From Deinococcus hopiensis KR-140 (GTDB lineage Bacteria; Deinococcota; Deinococci; Deinococcales; Deinococcaceae), in the NCBI GenBank assembly GCA_943327755.2, contig CALPYF020000027.1:1-56083 (forward strand): DNA of 56,083 nt, in the 5' to 3' direction. This document shows positions 34,849-43,678 of this stretch, piece after piece (position 1 is the stretch's first letter; every line of letters starts with the position of its first letter). The position numbers were made by a program, and so were the translations under genes. A model generated the notes under the pieces. The model saw only the letters and a program-made list of their open reading frames with translations. It ran no database searches and was not told the DNA's origin.

Positions 34849-35628
34849 ATGAGTTACCGCATCCAGTTAAGCGAGGAGAGCAGTGGCGGCCTGAAAGCCG
34901 AGCTGTACGCGATCTGCAAGGTCACGTCCCAGCTCGTGCAGGGCGCGCCGGGCACCACGCCGACCTTCCGGGAGATCTACACCGACACCGGCCAGCGCCA
35001 GATCAAGTTCACGCTGCGTGACGACAGCGTCGTGCTAGAACCTGGCATCCTGTCCTACGCGCACGGCCGCCTGAAGTTTGAAGTCATCCAGCAGCAGGCC
35101 GGGCAGGGCGGCGGCTTCCTCGGCCGCGCCATGCGCAGCGCCGGGACCGGTGAGTCCGCCTACGGTACCCGCGTCACCGGCACCGGCGAAGTCTGGACGG
35201 AACCCACCCACAAGCATTTCGTCTTCGCGAACATGGACAGCGGCGACAGCATGCTCGTCGATGACAAGGCCTACTACGCCGCGCAGGGCACCCTGCGTCT
35301 AAGCACCCATCAGCACGCCAGGGTGCAGGGAGCCGTCAGCGGCAACGGCCTGATGCAACCCCGCCTGGATGGACGGGGGCTGCTCGTCATCGAGTCCCCC
35401 GTCAGCGTGCATGAGATCGAGATGCTGGACGTCGCTGCTGGGGAAACCGTCACGGTCGACGGGGACATGATGCTGATGTACACCGCCACCATGAACCCCC
35501 GCCTGGGGCCACTGGTGCGCGGCCTGCGAAATTCGCTGCGCAGCGGCGAAGGTTTCGTGTATACCCTGGACGGCCCCGGACAGGTGTTCCTGACCCCCAC
35601 GCATGTCACGCCTGGCAGCCTGGCCTGA
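34849..35628 (+). CDS. AIM24/TIGR00266-family protein
   Basis: 259 aa. Beta-rich AIM24 fold (DUF124 family): repeated strand-turn-strand units with G-x-G turns (GTGEVWTEPTHKHFVFANM, MLVDDKAYYAAQGTLRLSTH, GRGLLVIESPVSVHEIEML), ending in a Gly-rich/Leu region and GPGQVFLTP. The family is known in bacteria and mitochondria, where AIM24 affects membrane organisation; its molecular role is not settled. It lies between the motor operon and the metabolite operon but has its own leaderless promoter. A TerD-AIM24 fusion at 53428-54768 in the same window argues that this protein works with TerD-type proteins. Confidence 0.85.
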   Translation: MSYRIQLSEESSGGLKAELYAICKVTSQLVQGAPGTTPTFREIYTDTGQRQIKFTLRDDSVVLEPGILSYAHGRLKFEVIQQQAGQGGGFLGRAMRSAGTGESAYGTRVTGTGEVWTEPTHKHFVFANMDSGDSMLVDDKAYYAAQGTLRLSTHQHARVQGAVSGNGLMQPRLDGRGLLVIESPVSVHEIEMLDVAAGETVTVDGDMMLMYTATMNPRLGPLVRGLRNSLRSGEGFVYTLDGPGQVFLTPTHVTPGSLA

Positions 35629-35808
35629 GCCTCACGTGCACTGGCAAGCACGTGAAGATCAGGCACCAGCCTATCTGTGTTGCCATCGCTCGTCACCGAG
35701 ATCCTGAGAGTCTCGCTCGACACGTCTGAATCCCGTGATTCCGCCCACACCCGGTGACGGTCCTGTTACCGGGTGCCTCCGTCCCCTCACTCTCCCACAG
35801 GAGTTCCC

Positions 35809-36801
35809 ATGCGAGCCTACTTCAACAAGAATTTCACCGGCACGGCCGACCAGATTCGCGCTCTTCAGTACAGCGGGCATGACGTCGTCGTCTCGCACAC
35901 CGATTCAGGGCACGCCATGCTCGAGGCCTCGAGAGGGTGCGGCATGACAGCCATCGTCGAGCCCCGCAACCTCGACTCAGACCTGTACCTGGAGTACATC
36001 GAAGATCTCCTGCGCGTGCTGCGCATCGACGCGTTCATTCCAGGCAAGCTCGCCGAGCAGTTTGCCGAACAGCCCACGCGCTTCCCGCAGGCGATCGTGC
36101 CGGCCGCCCCCCAGACCCTGCGCCTGATCAACAACAAAGCGCAGTTCATGGCCGACTGGCCTGAAGAGCTCCTTCCGCTTCCTCGCTGGCAGGTGTTCAA
36201 CACGCTGGCGCAGTTCGACGCGGCCCGCGCTGACCTCACCACGGCGGGCGTGCGGCTGTGCATGAAACCTGCCGAGGGCATCTACGCCAGCGGCTTCCGG
36301 ATGCTCAGTGACACGCCCCGCGTCACCAGTTTCCTGAAAGGCGAACTGTACGAGATGAGCACCGCCGCCGCCCGGGAGATGATCGCCGCGGCCGACACGT
36401 GGCCCGAGTATCTCCTGATGCACACCCTGCCGGGTGACGAGCGCAGCGTGGACTGCGCCGCCCTGAATGGGGAGCTGCTGGGCTGCGTCGTGCGGCGCAA
36501 GACCAGCCAGGATCAGATCATTGAGGTCCGGCCCGATCTGGTGGACGTGGCCCGCGCCATGGCCCGCCGGTACCACCTCAGTGGCCTGTTCAACTTCCAG
36601 ACCCGTGATGACCGCGCCGGAACCGCCCACCTGCTGGAGATCAACACCCGGGCGTCCGGCGGCATCCGCAACGCGCTGGCGTCCGGGGTGAATCTGCCTG
36701 GGCTGCTCCTTGACGCCGTGAGTGGCGTGCAGCGCCCGGACGTGATGACGCCCACGCAGGTCATGCACGTCCGCGAAGACAAACGCGCCCGGAGGGTGTG
36801 A
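35809..36801 (+). CDS. ATP-grasp enzyme of the Ter-associated operon
   Basis: 330 aa. ATP-grasp pattern: an N-terminal Rossmann-like part (GHDVVVSHTDSG), a central RLCMKPAEGIYASGFR lysine strand/glycine loop, the SVDCAALNGELLGCVVRRK region and the C-terminal metal-binding HLLEINTRASGG (E-x-N). Such enzymes ligate an amine or similar group to an activated carboxylate. AGGAG 5 bases before ATG 35809 fixes the start. It opens a tightly packed operon with PRTase, HAD, PRTase-PELOTA and CitE-like genes, the set proposed by Anantharaman, Iyer and Aravind to make a nucleoside-like metabolite in Ter systems. Confidence 0.85.
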   Translation: MRAYFNKNFTGTADQIRALQYSGHDVVVSHTDSGHAMLEASRGCGMTAIVEPRNLDSDLYLEYIEDLLRVLRIDAFIPGKLAEQFAEQPTRFPQAIVPAAPQTLRLINNKAQFMADWPEELLPLPRWQVFNTLAQFDAARADLTTAGVRLCMKPAEGIYASGFRMLSDTPRVTSFLKGELYEMSTAAAREMIAAADTWPEYLLMHTLPGDERSVDCAALNGELLGCVVRRKTSQDQIIEVRPDLVDVARAMARRYHLSGLFNFQTRDDRAGTAHLLEINTRASGGIRNALASGVNLPGLLLDAVSGVQRPDVMTPTQVMHVREDKRARRV

Positions 36802-36802
36802 C

Positions 36803-37882
36803 GTGCCCACCCACGTCACTCTGCCAAGCGGCCGCCTGCACCTTACCGTGGAGCGCGAACTGCGCCCCCTGTCGGACCTCGTCGATTACGCCGTCCGGGA
36901 AAACCCCAAGCGGGGATTCCTGTTCGTCAGCAAGGTGCTTGGCAAGCACATTCCCATCCCACCGGAGCACGCCGCGTGGACGCACCGGGCCTTGGCACGC
37001 GCCCTGCCCCCCCTGACCCGGCCGCACTTCATCGGCCTGGCCGAGACCGCCACCGCCCTGGCGGAAGGGGTCTACGCCGAGTGGCACGCCAGCCACCCGG
37101 CCGTGCCGGGCAGCTACCAGCACACCACCCGGTACCTCACGGGGGAACCGGTCCTGCTGCGCTTCGACGAACCCCACTCGCACGCCCCCGCGCACATCCT
37201 TCATCAGCCGGACGTGGACCTGAACAGCGTGCGCGAGCTGGTGCTCATCGACGACGAGATCACGACCGGCACCACCCTGACGAACCTCGCGCAGGCGTGG
37301 TGTGACCTGTACCCGCACCTGGAACGCATCATCCTGATCTGCCTCACCAGCTGGGCCGATCCGGCCTCCCTGCAGGCACGGGTCACGCCGACACTGCACC
37401 TGATCAGCCTCACGCAGGGAACGTACCAGTTCACGCCGGATCCCCGCTGGGCTCCCCCGGTCACGCCCCCCGTCCACGCCACCAGCAGCGTGAGCAGGCC
37501 CCACCTGCAGCAGTCCCGGCGGACCGCCAGTCGGCCGCTGCACTTCCCTGACCGGCAGGCCCTCGGCCTGACCGCCGCGTCCCACCTGCTGGTGCTGGGC
37601 ACCGGAGAGCATCAGTATCCGGCGTACGCCCTGGCCCGTCACCTTGAGCATCAGGTGGCCCAGGTGCGCTTCAGCGCAACGACCCGCTCTCCCGTTCTGC
37701 CGGGCCTGGCCATGACACGGAAGCTGACCTTCACCGACAACTATGGGGACGGGATGCCGAACTACCTCTACAACGTTGACCCGGCCGCGTACAGCGACAT
37801 CATCGTCGTGCACGAACCCGGCTGCGACGTGCCCGAGCTGTTGCCGCTTCTCGGACCGCACGCCCGGAGCGTGGTCCTGTGA
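36803..37882 (+). CDS. Phosphoribosyltransferase with TRSP domain
   Basis: 359 aa from GTG, one base after the ATP-grasp stop and behind GGAGG. The PRTase signature is VLIDDEITTGTTLTNL (about residues 147-162), an orotate-PRTase-type PRPP loop. The N-terminal half has RGFLFVSKVLGKHIP and a substrate hood. The C-terminal 110 residues form a TRSP domain (LLVLGTGEHQYPAYALARHL, SATTRSPVL, FTDNYGDGMPNYLYN). Expected reaction: transfer between PRPP or a nucleotide and a base-like substrate. It overlaps the HAD gene by 4 bases (GTGA). Confidence 0.85.
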   Translation: MPTHVTLPSGRLHLTVERELRPLSDLVDYAVRENPKRGFLFVSKVLGKHIPIPPEHAAWTHRALARALPPLTRPHFIGLAETATALAEGVYAEWHASHPAVPGSYQHTTRYLTGEPVLLRFDEPHSHAPAHILHQPDVDLNSVRELVLIDDEITTGTTLTNLAQAWCDLYPHLERIILICLTSWADPASLQARVTPTLHLISLTQGTYQFTPDPRWAPPVTPPVHATSSVSRPHLQQSRRTASRPLHFPDRQALGLTAASHLLVLGTGEHQYPAYALARHLEHQVAQVRFSATTRSPVLPGLAMTRKLTFTDNYGDGMPNYLYNVDPAAYSDIIVVHEPGCDVPELLPLLGPHARSVVL

Positions 37883-38610
37883 CCCCGACCTTCCTGGCCT
37901 TCAGTGACCTGGACGACACCCTGTTCCAGACGCGGGCCAAGTGCCCTCCCGGCGGTGACCTCGTCCTGGCCGCGCAGCATGCCACGCCAGAACGGCAGAG
38001 CTTCACCACTGGCGCGCAGCGTCAGCTGATCGGGACGTTACACGAGGCGGGCGGCCTCCTGATTCCCGTCACGGGCCGCACGCCAGCCGCCATGGCTCGC
38101 GTGCGACTGCCCTTCCACGCGGAAGTCATCTGCGACCACGGCGCGACCCTACTTGATCCGGGCGGCACCGTGAACGAAGAGTGGGCCGGGCGCGTTCAGG
38201 CGCTGCTCGCCGACGACACGGTCGCCCGCGCCCAGCCCGCCGCGCAGCGAATCGCCGATCAGCACGGCTGCGCGCTCAGCACCCATACCGTGCAGGGCGC
38301 GCCTTACATGCACGTCCTGAAACACCCGGCGCGCGGTAGCCTGACCGCGGCCTACCACGCCGCCCGCGCCCTGCAGGGCGCAGGTCTGACCGTGATCGCC
38401 AACGCCTCGCACATCAGCCTCCTGCACGCGCAGGTCACCAAGGCCGCCGCTGTGGCCTTCGTCCGTGCCCGCTACCCCGCCCACCTTCTCACGCTCGGCC
38501 TGGGGGACAGCCTGTCCGACCTGCCCTTCATGCGCGCCTGCCACTTCTGGCTGACCCCCACCGGACGCCAGATCGATCACGCCCTCGACCCCGACGGAGC
38601 CCACCTGTGA
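37879..38610 (+). CDS. HAD-superfamily phosphatase
   Basis: 243 aa. HAD motif I FSDLDDTLF (nucleophile D10, acid D12), motif II PVTGRTPAAM, a C2-type cap region in the middle, and motif IV LTLGLGDSLSDLPFM. It belongs to the Cof/sucrose-phosphate-phosphatase-like branch and probably removes a phosphate from the operon's intermediate. The start GTG 37879 overlaps the PRTase stop, and its own stop overlaps the next start (GTGA at 38607-38610). Confidence 0.87.
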   Translation: MTPTFLAFSDLDDTLFQTRAKCPPGGDLVLAAQHATPERQSFTTGAQRQLIGTLHEAGGLLIPVTGRTPAAMARVRLPFHAEVICDHGATLLDPGGTVNEEWAGRVQALLADDTVARAQPAAQRIADQHGCALSTHTVQGAPYMHVLKHPARGSLTAAYHAARALQGAGLTVIANASHISLLHAQVTKAAAVAFVRARYPAHLLTLGLGDSLSDLPFMRACHFWLTPTGRQIDHALDPDGAHL

Positions 38611-39581
38611 ACCACACTTTTCCACCCGGCGACGTCGTGTTCCACCTGGACGCCGGAGCGCCCCAGCTGGTGAGCGTGGCCGAAAAGGAGCGGCTCCTGC
38701 GGGAGGGCGCCTCGTACGCCACGATGCTCACGCCGGAAGCCGAGCCGGTCTGGCAGGACGCGTTCGACGCGCTGCTCCCCCAGATGGCCTCCCGCACCGC
38801 CGGACTGGTCGAGCAGGTCACCGGTCAGATCGCCGCGCATCACGCCCGTCCTGTCCTGATCTCCCTCGCCAGGGGCGGCACGCCTGCGGGTGCGCTTATC
38901 CGCCGCGCGGCCGCCCGGCGAGGCCAGGACTGGCCGCACCACAGCCTGAGCATCATGCGCGCCGAAGGGCTCGATCTCGTGGCCTACCGGGAGGTCCTGG
39001 CGCAGCACCCGGATCGGGACGTCGTCTTCGTGGACGGCTGGACCGGCAAAGGCAGCATCCGGGGCGCCCTGGACCGCAGCGTGTCCGGCGCGCGTCTGGC
39101 CGTCCTGAGTGATCCGGCCGGGATCAGCACGTACGCCGGTACCTACCAGGACGTCCTGATTCCGCACGCGCTGCTGAACGCCACCGTCTGCGGCCTGCTC
39201 TCCCGCACGTTCCTCAGTGGTCCGGGACGGCACGCCGCTCAGATCGAGCAGACCCTCTGGCTGCACGACCGGACGCAAATGTACCTCGACGCGGTCAGTC
39301 AGGCTGCCCCGCAGCCCATCACTCCTGTGCCACGGCCCGACGCTCCGTTTGCCGCGACGTATGCGCTCGCCGCCCAGTACGGCGTGACGGACCCGCACCG
39401 CATCAAACCCAGTGTCGGGGAAGCCTGCCGGGTCCTGCTGCGCCGCGCCCCCCGCGCCCTGCTGCTGCGCGAGGCCGGACATCTCGACACGAACCACCTG
39501 GAGCAGCACGCGCGCAACCGCCGCCTTCCCGTTCACGTACACGCCGACCTGCCCTACCAGGCCTGCGCGCTCATCCAATAA
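38607..39581 (+). CDS. StiP-type phosphoribosyltransferase with C-terminal PELOTA RNA-binding domain
   Basis: 324 aa. The N-terminal part matches the 'cysteine protease StiP' family, which is a PRTase fold: LISLARGGTPAGALIRR and the PRPP-type loop VVFVDGWTGKGSI (about 138-150). The C-terminal 70 residues fit PELOTA_1: VGEACRVLLRRAPRALLLRE, then VHVHADLPYQACAL. Despite the family's name no protease site is evident. In Ter-associated operons this PRTase-PELOTA fusion is typical, and RNA may be a substrate or regulator. Coupled to the HAD gene by a 4-base overlap. Confidence 0.85.
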   Translation: MNHTFPPGDVVFHLDAGAPQLVSVAEKERLLREGASYATMLTPEAEPVWQDAFDALLPQMASRTAGLVEQVTGQIAAHHARPVLISLARGGTPAGALIRRAAARRGQDWPHHSLSIMRAEGLDLVAYREVLAQHPDRDVVFVDGWTGKGSIRGALDRSVSGARLAVLSDPAGISTYAGTYQDVLIPHALLNATVCGLLSRTFLSGPGRHAAQIEQTLWLHDRTQMYLDAVSQAAPQPITPVPRPDAPFAATYALAAQYGVTDPHRIKPSVGEACRVLLRRAPRALLLREAGHLDTNHLEQHARNRRLPVHVHADLPYQACALIQ

Positions 39582-39590
39582 GGACCGCCC

Positions 39591-40499
39591 ATGGCTCACC
39601 TCGGCATCACCCTCTATACCCCCGCCACCCATCCTGATCTCGGTGTGATCGCCGCCGGGAAGTTCACTGGGCTGACCAATCACGTCTGGTGTACCGAAGA
39701 CGCCATCCGGGACGAGGAACTCGGCGCGGCGCTGCAGAACATCCAGCGGCACCTGGACCATCCGGACCCGTTCACCTCTCGCCTGTACCTGCGCGTCCGG
39801 TCCCCGGCGGTTCTGGCTGAACTGGCCCGGCATGACCTGTCCCGCGTGCACGGGTTCATCCTGCCGAAGATTCACGACGGGAACCTGAGGGCGTACATGG
39901 ACGTCCTGCCGGCCAGCCACGTCGCACAACTGACCCTGGAGACCCGCGAGGCGCTCAGCGAGCACCGCATGATGGTCCTGCGCGACCAGATCTTCCAGGA
40001 GAACTGGCAGGGGCAGGTGCAGGCCGTGCGCATCGGAGGCAACGACCTGATGAACGTTCTGGGCGTCCGCCGCGCACCGGGCCGCACCCTGTACGAGGGG
40101 CCGCTGGAACGGATCGTGAGCATGCTCGTGGGTGTCTTCCGACCCTACGGATTCCAGCTGTCCTCCCCCGTGTACGAGGTCTTCAGTGACCTCGTCACCC
40201 TGGCGCGCGAGGTGCAGCAGGACCTGGAGTACGGCCTGTCGGGCAAGACCATCATCCACCCGGTCCAGCTCGCGACCGTGCGGCAGGGCTACCGCGTGCC
40301 TGCGCGGGACCTCGAGGAAGCCGAGGCGATCCTGAAGCCGGACGCCCCGGCCGTCTTCCAGATGAACGGCCGCATGTGCGAACCCGCCACGCACCGCCGC
40401 TGGGCGCACGACACCGTCGAACGGGCCACCCTGTACGGCCTCCTGCCGCCTAGCGCAGGAGACGCACTGCATTACCTGCCGGCGCTCGGCGCCGTCTGA
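39591..40499 (+). CDS. HpcH/HpaI (CitE-like) aldolase/lyase family protein
   Basis: 302 aa, TIM-barrel features: RLYLRVRSPAVL, HGFILPKIHDGNLRAYM, LTLETREALSE (metal-binding Glu region), AVRIGGNDLMNVLGV and GKTIIHPVQLATV near the end, the usual CitE-like H-P-x-Q segment. Predicted C-C bond lyase or aldolase with a divalent metal. It follows the StiP-PELOTA gene by 9 bases and completes the metabolite set. Confidence 0.85.
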   Translation: MAHLGITLYTPATHPDLGVIAAGKFTGLTNHVWCTEDAIRDEELGAALQNIQRHLDHPDPFTSRLYLRVRSPAVLAELARHDLSRVHGFILPKIHDGNLRAYMDVLPASHVAQLTLETREALSEHRMMVLRDQIFQENWQGQVQAVRIGGNDLMNVLGVRRAPGRTLYEGPLERIVSMLVGVFRPYGFQLSSPVYEVFSDLVTLAREVQQDLEYGLSGKTIIHPVQLATVRQGYRVPARDLEEAEAILKPDAPAVFQMNGRMCEPATHRRWAHDTVERATLYGLLPPSAGDALHYLPALGAV

Positions 40500-40552
40500 A
40501 CCAGATCACCGGGTGGCGGCGCCGGGTGCCGCAGCCGGTACGAGGAGACCAC

Positions 40553-42427
40553 ATGGCCCCACTGCTCAAAGGACAGCGACTTCCACTCGGCCCGCAGGCG
40601 CAGGGCCTGAACCTGACCGTGCACGCACACCTGGATCACCCGGATGCCGACTTCAGCCTGTTCGCCCTCGACGAGGCCCGGATGATCAGGGACGACGCGT
40701 ACCTGACCTTTTTCAACCAGCCCACGTCCCCCAATGGTGAGGTCCGCATGACCGCCGCCGGCGCGGGCGTTCAGTTCACCCTCGACCTTGACCGCCTGCC
40801 CGCCTGGATATCCCGCCTGGTGCTGTGCGCGACCAGTGACTCGCAGCCGATCGGGCGGCTGAGCCGCGGTCAGGTGACCGTTACTCCGTCCTGGGGCGAC
40901 GCATTGCAGCTTGACCTCACGCCTGGTGGTGAGGAACTGGCGGTGATGCTCGTCGAGATCTACCGGCACCAGGGCACGTGGCGGGTCACGGCGGTGGAGC
41001 AGGGGTTCAACGGCGGGATGGCCGCGCTGGTGCGCTCCTTCGGCGGCGAGGTGGAAGACGAGGTGCCAGCGTCGGCGCCGCCCGCTGCGGTACCCCCTGC
41101 CGCTCCCATGGCGCCGGAACCCACCAGCAAGGTCGAACTGCGCAAACAGCAGGTGGGGGTCGTCCTGACCAAGGCAGGGATCACAGGGCTCAAGGCGCGC
41201 GTGATGGTCGTCATGGACGCTTCCGGCAGCATGGGCAGCCTGTACGGGCGCGGGACCGTTCAGGAAACACTGGAGCGCCTGATCCCCGTCGCGGCTCGTC
41301 TGGACGACAACAACGCCATGGAATTCTGGTATTACGCCGACCGGTTCGCGCGTATGGGCGACCTCGACGAGGACAGCGTGCTGGGCGTAGCTGGGACGCA
41401 GATGCCGCAGATCACTGGCGTGGTCCCGGCCGTCAAGAAGATCGGGTACGGCAACAATGAACCTCCTGTCATGCAGGACGTCCTGAGCGTTCACCGGGAC
41501 GCTGCCTCGGAAGACCGCGCCGAAGGGACGCCAGTCATGCCGACGCTGGTGCTGTTTATCACCGACGGTGGCATCAGCGGCGGTACGAGTCGACAGATCG
41601 AGAAGATCATCAAGGACTCGGCCCGTGAGGCTCTGTTCTGGCAGTTCGTGGGCCTGGGCAACGCCAACTACGGCGTGCTGGCCAAACTCGACACCCTGCA
41701 GGGCCGCGTGATCGACAACTCCGGATTCTTCGCGGTGGACGACATCGACCGGATCAGCGACGAACAGCTGTACACCCGCATGCTCAGCGAGTTCGCGGCG
41801 TGGTGGAAGAAGTGGAGCGCGCTCGGGCTGGACAGCGCCCCATCCCTCTCGAGTGGCGCCCGTCCACCGGAAATCGCCGCTGCCGCAGGGAAGGTCAGCC
41901 TCAAGAAGAACGCCAGCGTGAACATCCAGAAGGGTTCGACCATCACGATCACCCTCAGCTGGGCCGGAAGCGGGGACCTGGACCTGTACGCCTTCTACGT
42001 CCTGAAGAACGGCGTGACCGGTAAAGTCTACTACAGGGACAAGGGCGCGGCGGCCAGACCGCCGTACATTACCCTGTCCGGGGACAGCCGGAAGGCGGGG
42101 AAGGAAACGGCCGTCATTCACCGCCCGGACGAACTCGCGCACGTCGTCTTCGCGGCGTACAGCGCTGTCTCAAACGGTGCGGGATCGTTTGCCAGTTACA
42201 AGCCCACGACCATCTTCACCGATGACCTGGGACAGGAGGTCCGCGCGCCCGTGCTGGGCCGCAACCACTTCTCGTTCTGGGTGGCGCTGTCCGCCATTGA
42301 TTTGACGGGCGCACAGGCGAAGATCAGTCACCTCGAGCGGTATTCCAGTTTCGGCACGGAACGCAGCCCGGTGCTGCACGCCAGTGGAAAACTCGAGATG
42401 AACAAGGGCGTCATCGAGTTCAAGTGA
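40553..42427 (+). CDS. TerD-VWA-TerD three-domain protein
   Basis: 624 aa; GAGGAG 5 bases before ATG 40553. Residues 1-165 form an N-terminal TerD-like domain (LLKGQRLPLG, FSLFALDEARMIRDDAYLTF, VEQGFNGGMAALVRSFGGEV). After a Pro/Ala linker comes a VWA domain (about 214-410) with MIDAS D222-A-S-G-S226 and LVLFITDGGISGG. The C-terminal region (about 425-624) is a second TerD/TerA-type domain: TITITLSWAGSGDLDLYAFY and FASYKPTTIFTDDLGQE. Together these are metal-dependent adhesion and calcium-type binding modules. It lies directly behind the metabolite operon on the same strand, so it physically links the biosynthetic genes to the Ter proteins. Confidence 0.87.
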   Translation: MAPLLKGQRLPLGPQAQGLNLTVHAHLDHPDADFSLFALDEARMIRDDAYLTFFNQPTSPNGEVRMTAAGAGVQFTLDLDRLPAWISRLVLCATSDSQPIGRLSRGQVTVTPSWGDALQLDLTPGGEELAVMLVEIYRHQGTWRVTAVEQGFNGGMAALVRSFGGEVEDEVPASAPPAAVPPAAPMAPEPTSKVELRKQQVGVVLTKAGITGLKARVMVVMDASGSMGSLYGRGTVQETLERLIPVAARLDDNNAMEFWYYADRFARMGDLDEDSVLGVAGTQMPQITGVVPAVKKIGYGNNEPPVMQDVLSVHRDAASEDRAEGTPVMPTLVLFITDGGISGGTSRQIEKIIKDSAREALFWQFVGLGNANYGVLAKLDTLQGRVIDNSGFFAVDDIDRISDEQLYTRMLSEFAAWWKKWSALGLDSAPSLSSGARPPEIAAAAGKVSLKKNASVNIQKGSTITITLSWAGSGDLDLYAFYVLKNGVTGKVYYRDKGAAARPPYITLSGDSRKAGKETAVIHRPDELAHVVFAAYSAVSNGAGSFASYKPTTIFTDDLGQEVRAPVLGRNHFSFWVALSAIDLTGAQAKISHLERYSSFGTERSPVLHASGKLEMNKGVIEFK

Positions 42428-42459
42428 CGCTGTGGCCGCGCTGACGTGGCGCCGCCACG

Positions 42460-43200
42460 TCAGCTGCGCCGTGCGCGGGCATGCTGTTCGCCAAGAGCGC
42501 GCAGCGCGTCGGCAGCCTGACGGCGCAGCGCTGGCAGGTCCTGCACCATCATCGACCGTGCGCGGGCCAGCTGGTCACCGTCGAGATGCGCTTCCACGCC
42601 GTCGGCCAGGATGCGGACGCCGATCCCGCCCAGCCCGGTCAGAAGCCCCGCCACCAGCGCCTGCTCCACCTCGCCCTGCACCCGAAGGGTCCGTAGGGGG
42701 TACGCCGCGCGCCAGTAGGCCTGCCGCACCGCGGCGTGAGCGCGCTGGGCCACGCTGCCCGGAAAGGCCGTGAGGTCCCTGGGGTCCAGTCGGTCGACGG
42801 CGGCGGCGTAGTGCCGGTCCTCCACACCGTCCAAGTGCGCCCAGGCCTCGCTGCGGTGCCGCGCGAGGACCTGCAGATCCATCACGCGCAGCACCCGCTC
42901 AATTTCCGCCGGGGTGAGCGCCGGGTCGTCCACCAGGCGCTCCAGGGCTTCGTCCTGACGGTCTGTGCCGAGCTTGGCCAGTTCCAGCTGCGCTTCTCGC
43001 AGCGAGTCAAGCACCGACAGGTCCTGCGTGACGGGTAGACCCGGATCAATGTCGAAGAGGGTCATGTCGTTCGTCTGCAGGTGCGTGAGCAGCAGCCTCG
43101 TGGCATTGGTGCGCTCCCCACCCACACCGCGACGGGCGAGCTGGAGCAGTTTCAGCGCGCGGGTGCGCCGGGGATCGTCGTGCGGCAGGGTTCGGGTCAT
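42460..43200 (-). CDS. DUF2786-like helical protein
   Basis: 246 aa. The N-terminus (RALKLLQLARRGVGGERTNA, then LLLTHLQTNDMTLFDID) resembles DUF2786, which starts with two helices carrying L-L-x-L-A-x-x...N-E-A. The rest is helical (QLELAKLGTDRQDEALERLV, LTPAEIERVLRVMDLQVLAR) with no catalytic motif. ATG 43200 is chosen over GTG 43209 because GGAG lies 8 bases upstream and its ATGA overlaps the stop of the preceding membrane-protein gene. Confidence 0.65.
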   Translation of the reverse strand: MTRTLPHDDPRRTRALKLLQLARRGVGGERTNATRLLLTHLQTNDMTLFDIDPGLPVTQDLSVLDSLREAQLELAKLGTDRQDEALERLVDDPALTPAEIERVLRVMDLQVLARHRSEAWAHLDGVEDRHYAAAVDRLDPRDLTAFPGSVAQRAHAAVRQAYWRAAYPLRTLRVQGEVEQALVAGLLTGLGGIGVRILADGVEAHLDGDQLARARSMMVQDLPALRRQAADALRALGEQHARARRS

Positions 43201-43607
43201 CGTGGGCACTCCAGGGGAAACAGGGGCATGGCGCGGTTCTGCAGGAGGGACGTGGCGGCTGCGGGTCGCCCGGCCCGGTGCCGGTCTGCTCTCCTCCTAG
43301 TGGTGGGCAGCCACAATGCCAGCAGGCACGTGAGCAGGGCCAGTTCGGTCAGCTGGGCGCTCAGGGGCAGCGGGGCGGACGCTAGAGCCTCATGAACGCA
43401 CAGCAGGCCAAAACTCACACCGCAGGCCCGCACCTGCCGGCGCAGGATAGGAGGCTGCCAGGGCCGCAGTGTCCACCCGGTCACGGCGGCGCCCAGCGTG
43501 ACCCCCACCAGCACGCTCCAGCCGCACGCGGCACTCAGGCGCATCAGTTCACCCGTCCACAGTGGGCTCAGCAGCAGGGTCGGGAACCAGCGCAGGGCGG
43601 TGATCAT
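43197..43607 (-). CDS. Small membrane protein
   Basis: 136 aa with about four hydrophobic segments (RWFPTLLLSPLW, GWSVLVGVTLGAAVTGW, GVSFGLLCVHEALA, LTELALLTCLLALWLP) and a basic tail. Translationally coupled to the DUF2786-like gene by ATGA. Function unknown. Confidence 0.6.
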   Translation of the reverse strand: MITALRWFPTLLLSPLWTGELMRLSAACGWSVLVGVTLGAAVTGWTLRPWQPPILRRQVRACGVSFGLLCVHEALASAPLPLSAQLTELALLTCLLALWLPTTRRRADRHRAGRPAAATSLLQNRAMPLFPLECPR

Positions 43608-43631
43608 CGTGTCCTCAGGCGCAACAGAAAA

Positions 43632-43659
43632 CCTCCGGCGCCCTGAGGGCGTCCGGAGG
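43632..43659 (-). terminator. Terminator of the ter/DUF475 run
   Basis: CCTCCGG-CGCCC, loop TGA, GGGCG-T-CCGGAGG (one bulge) lies 20 bases beyond the DUF475 stop. It separates that gene from the 43607 gene start. Confidence 0.6.
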
Positions 43660-43678
43660 CAGCATAGCAGCGCGCCGT

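Noticed and set aside
38607..39581. Annotation as a cysteine protease
   Set aside because: The family name suggests it, but the sequence shows a PRPP-type loop and a PELOTA domain and no Cys/His protease site.
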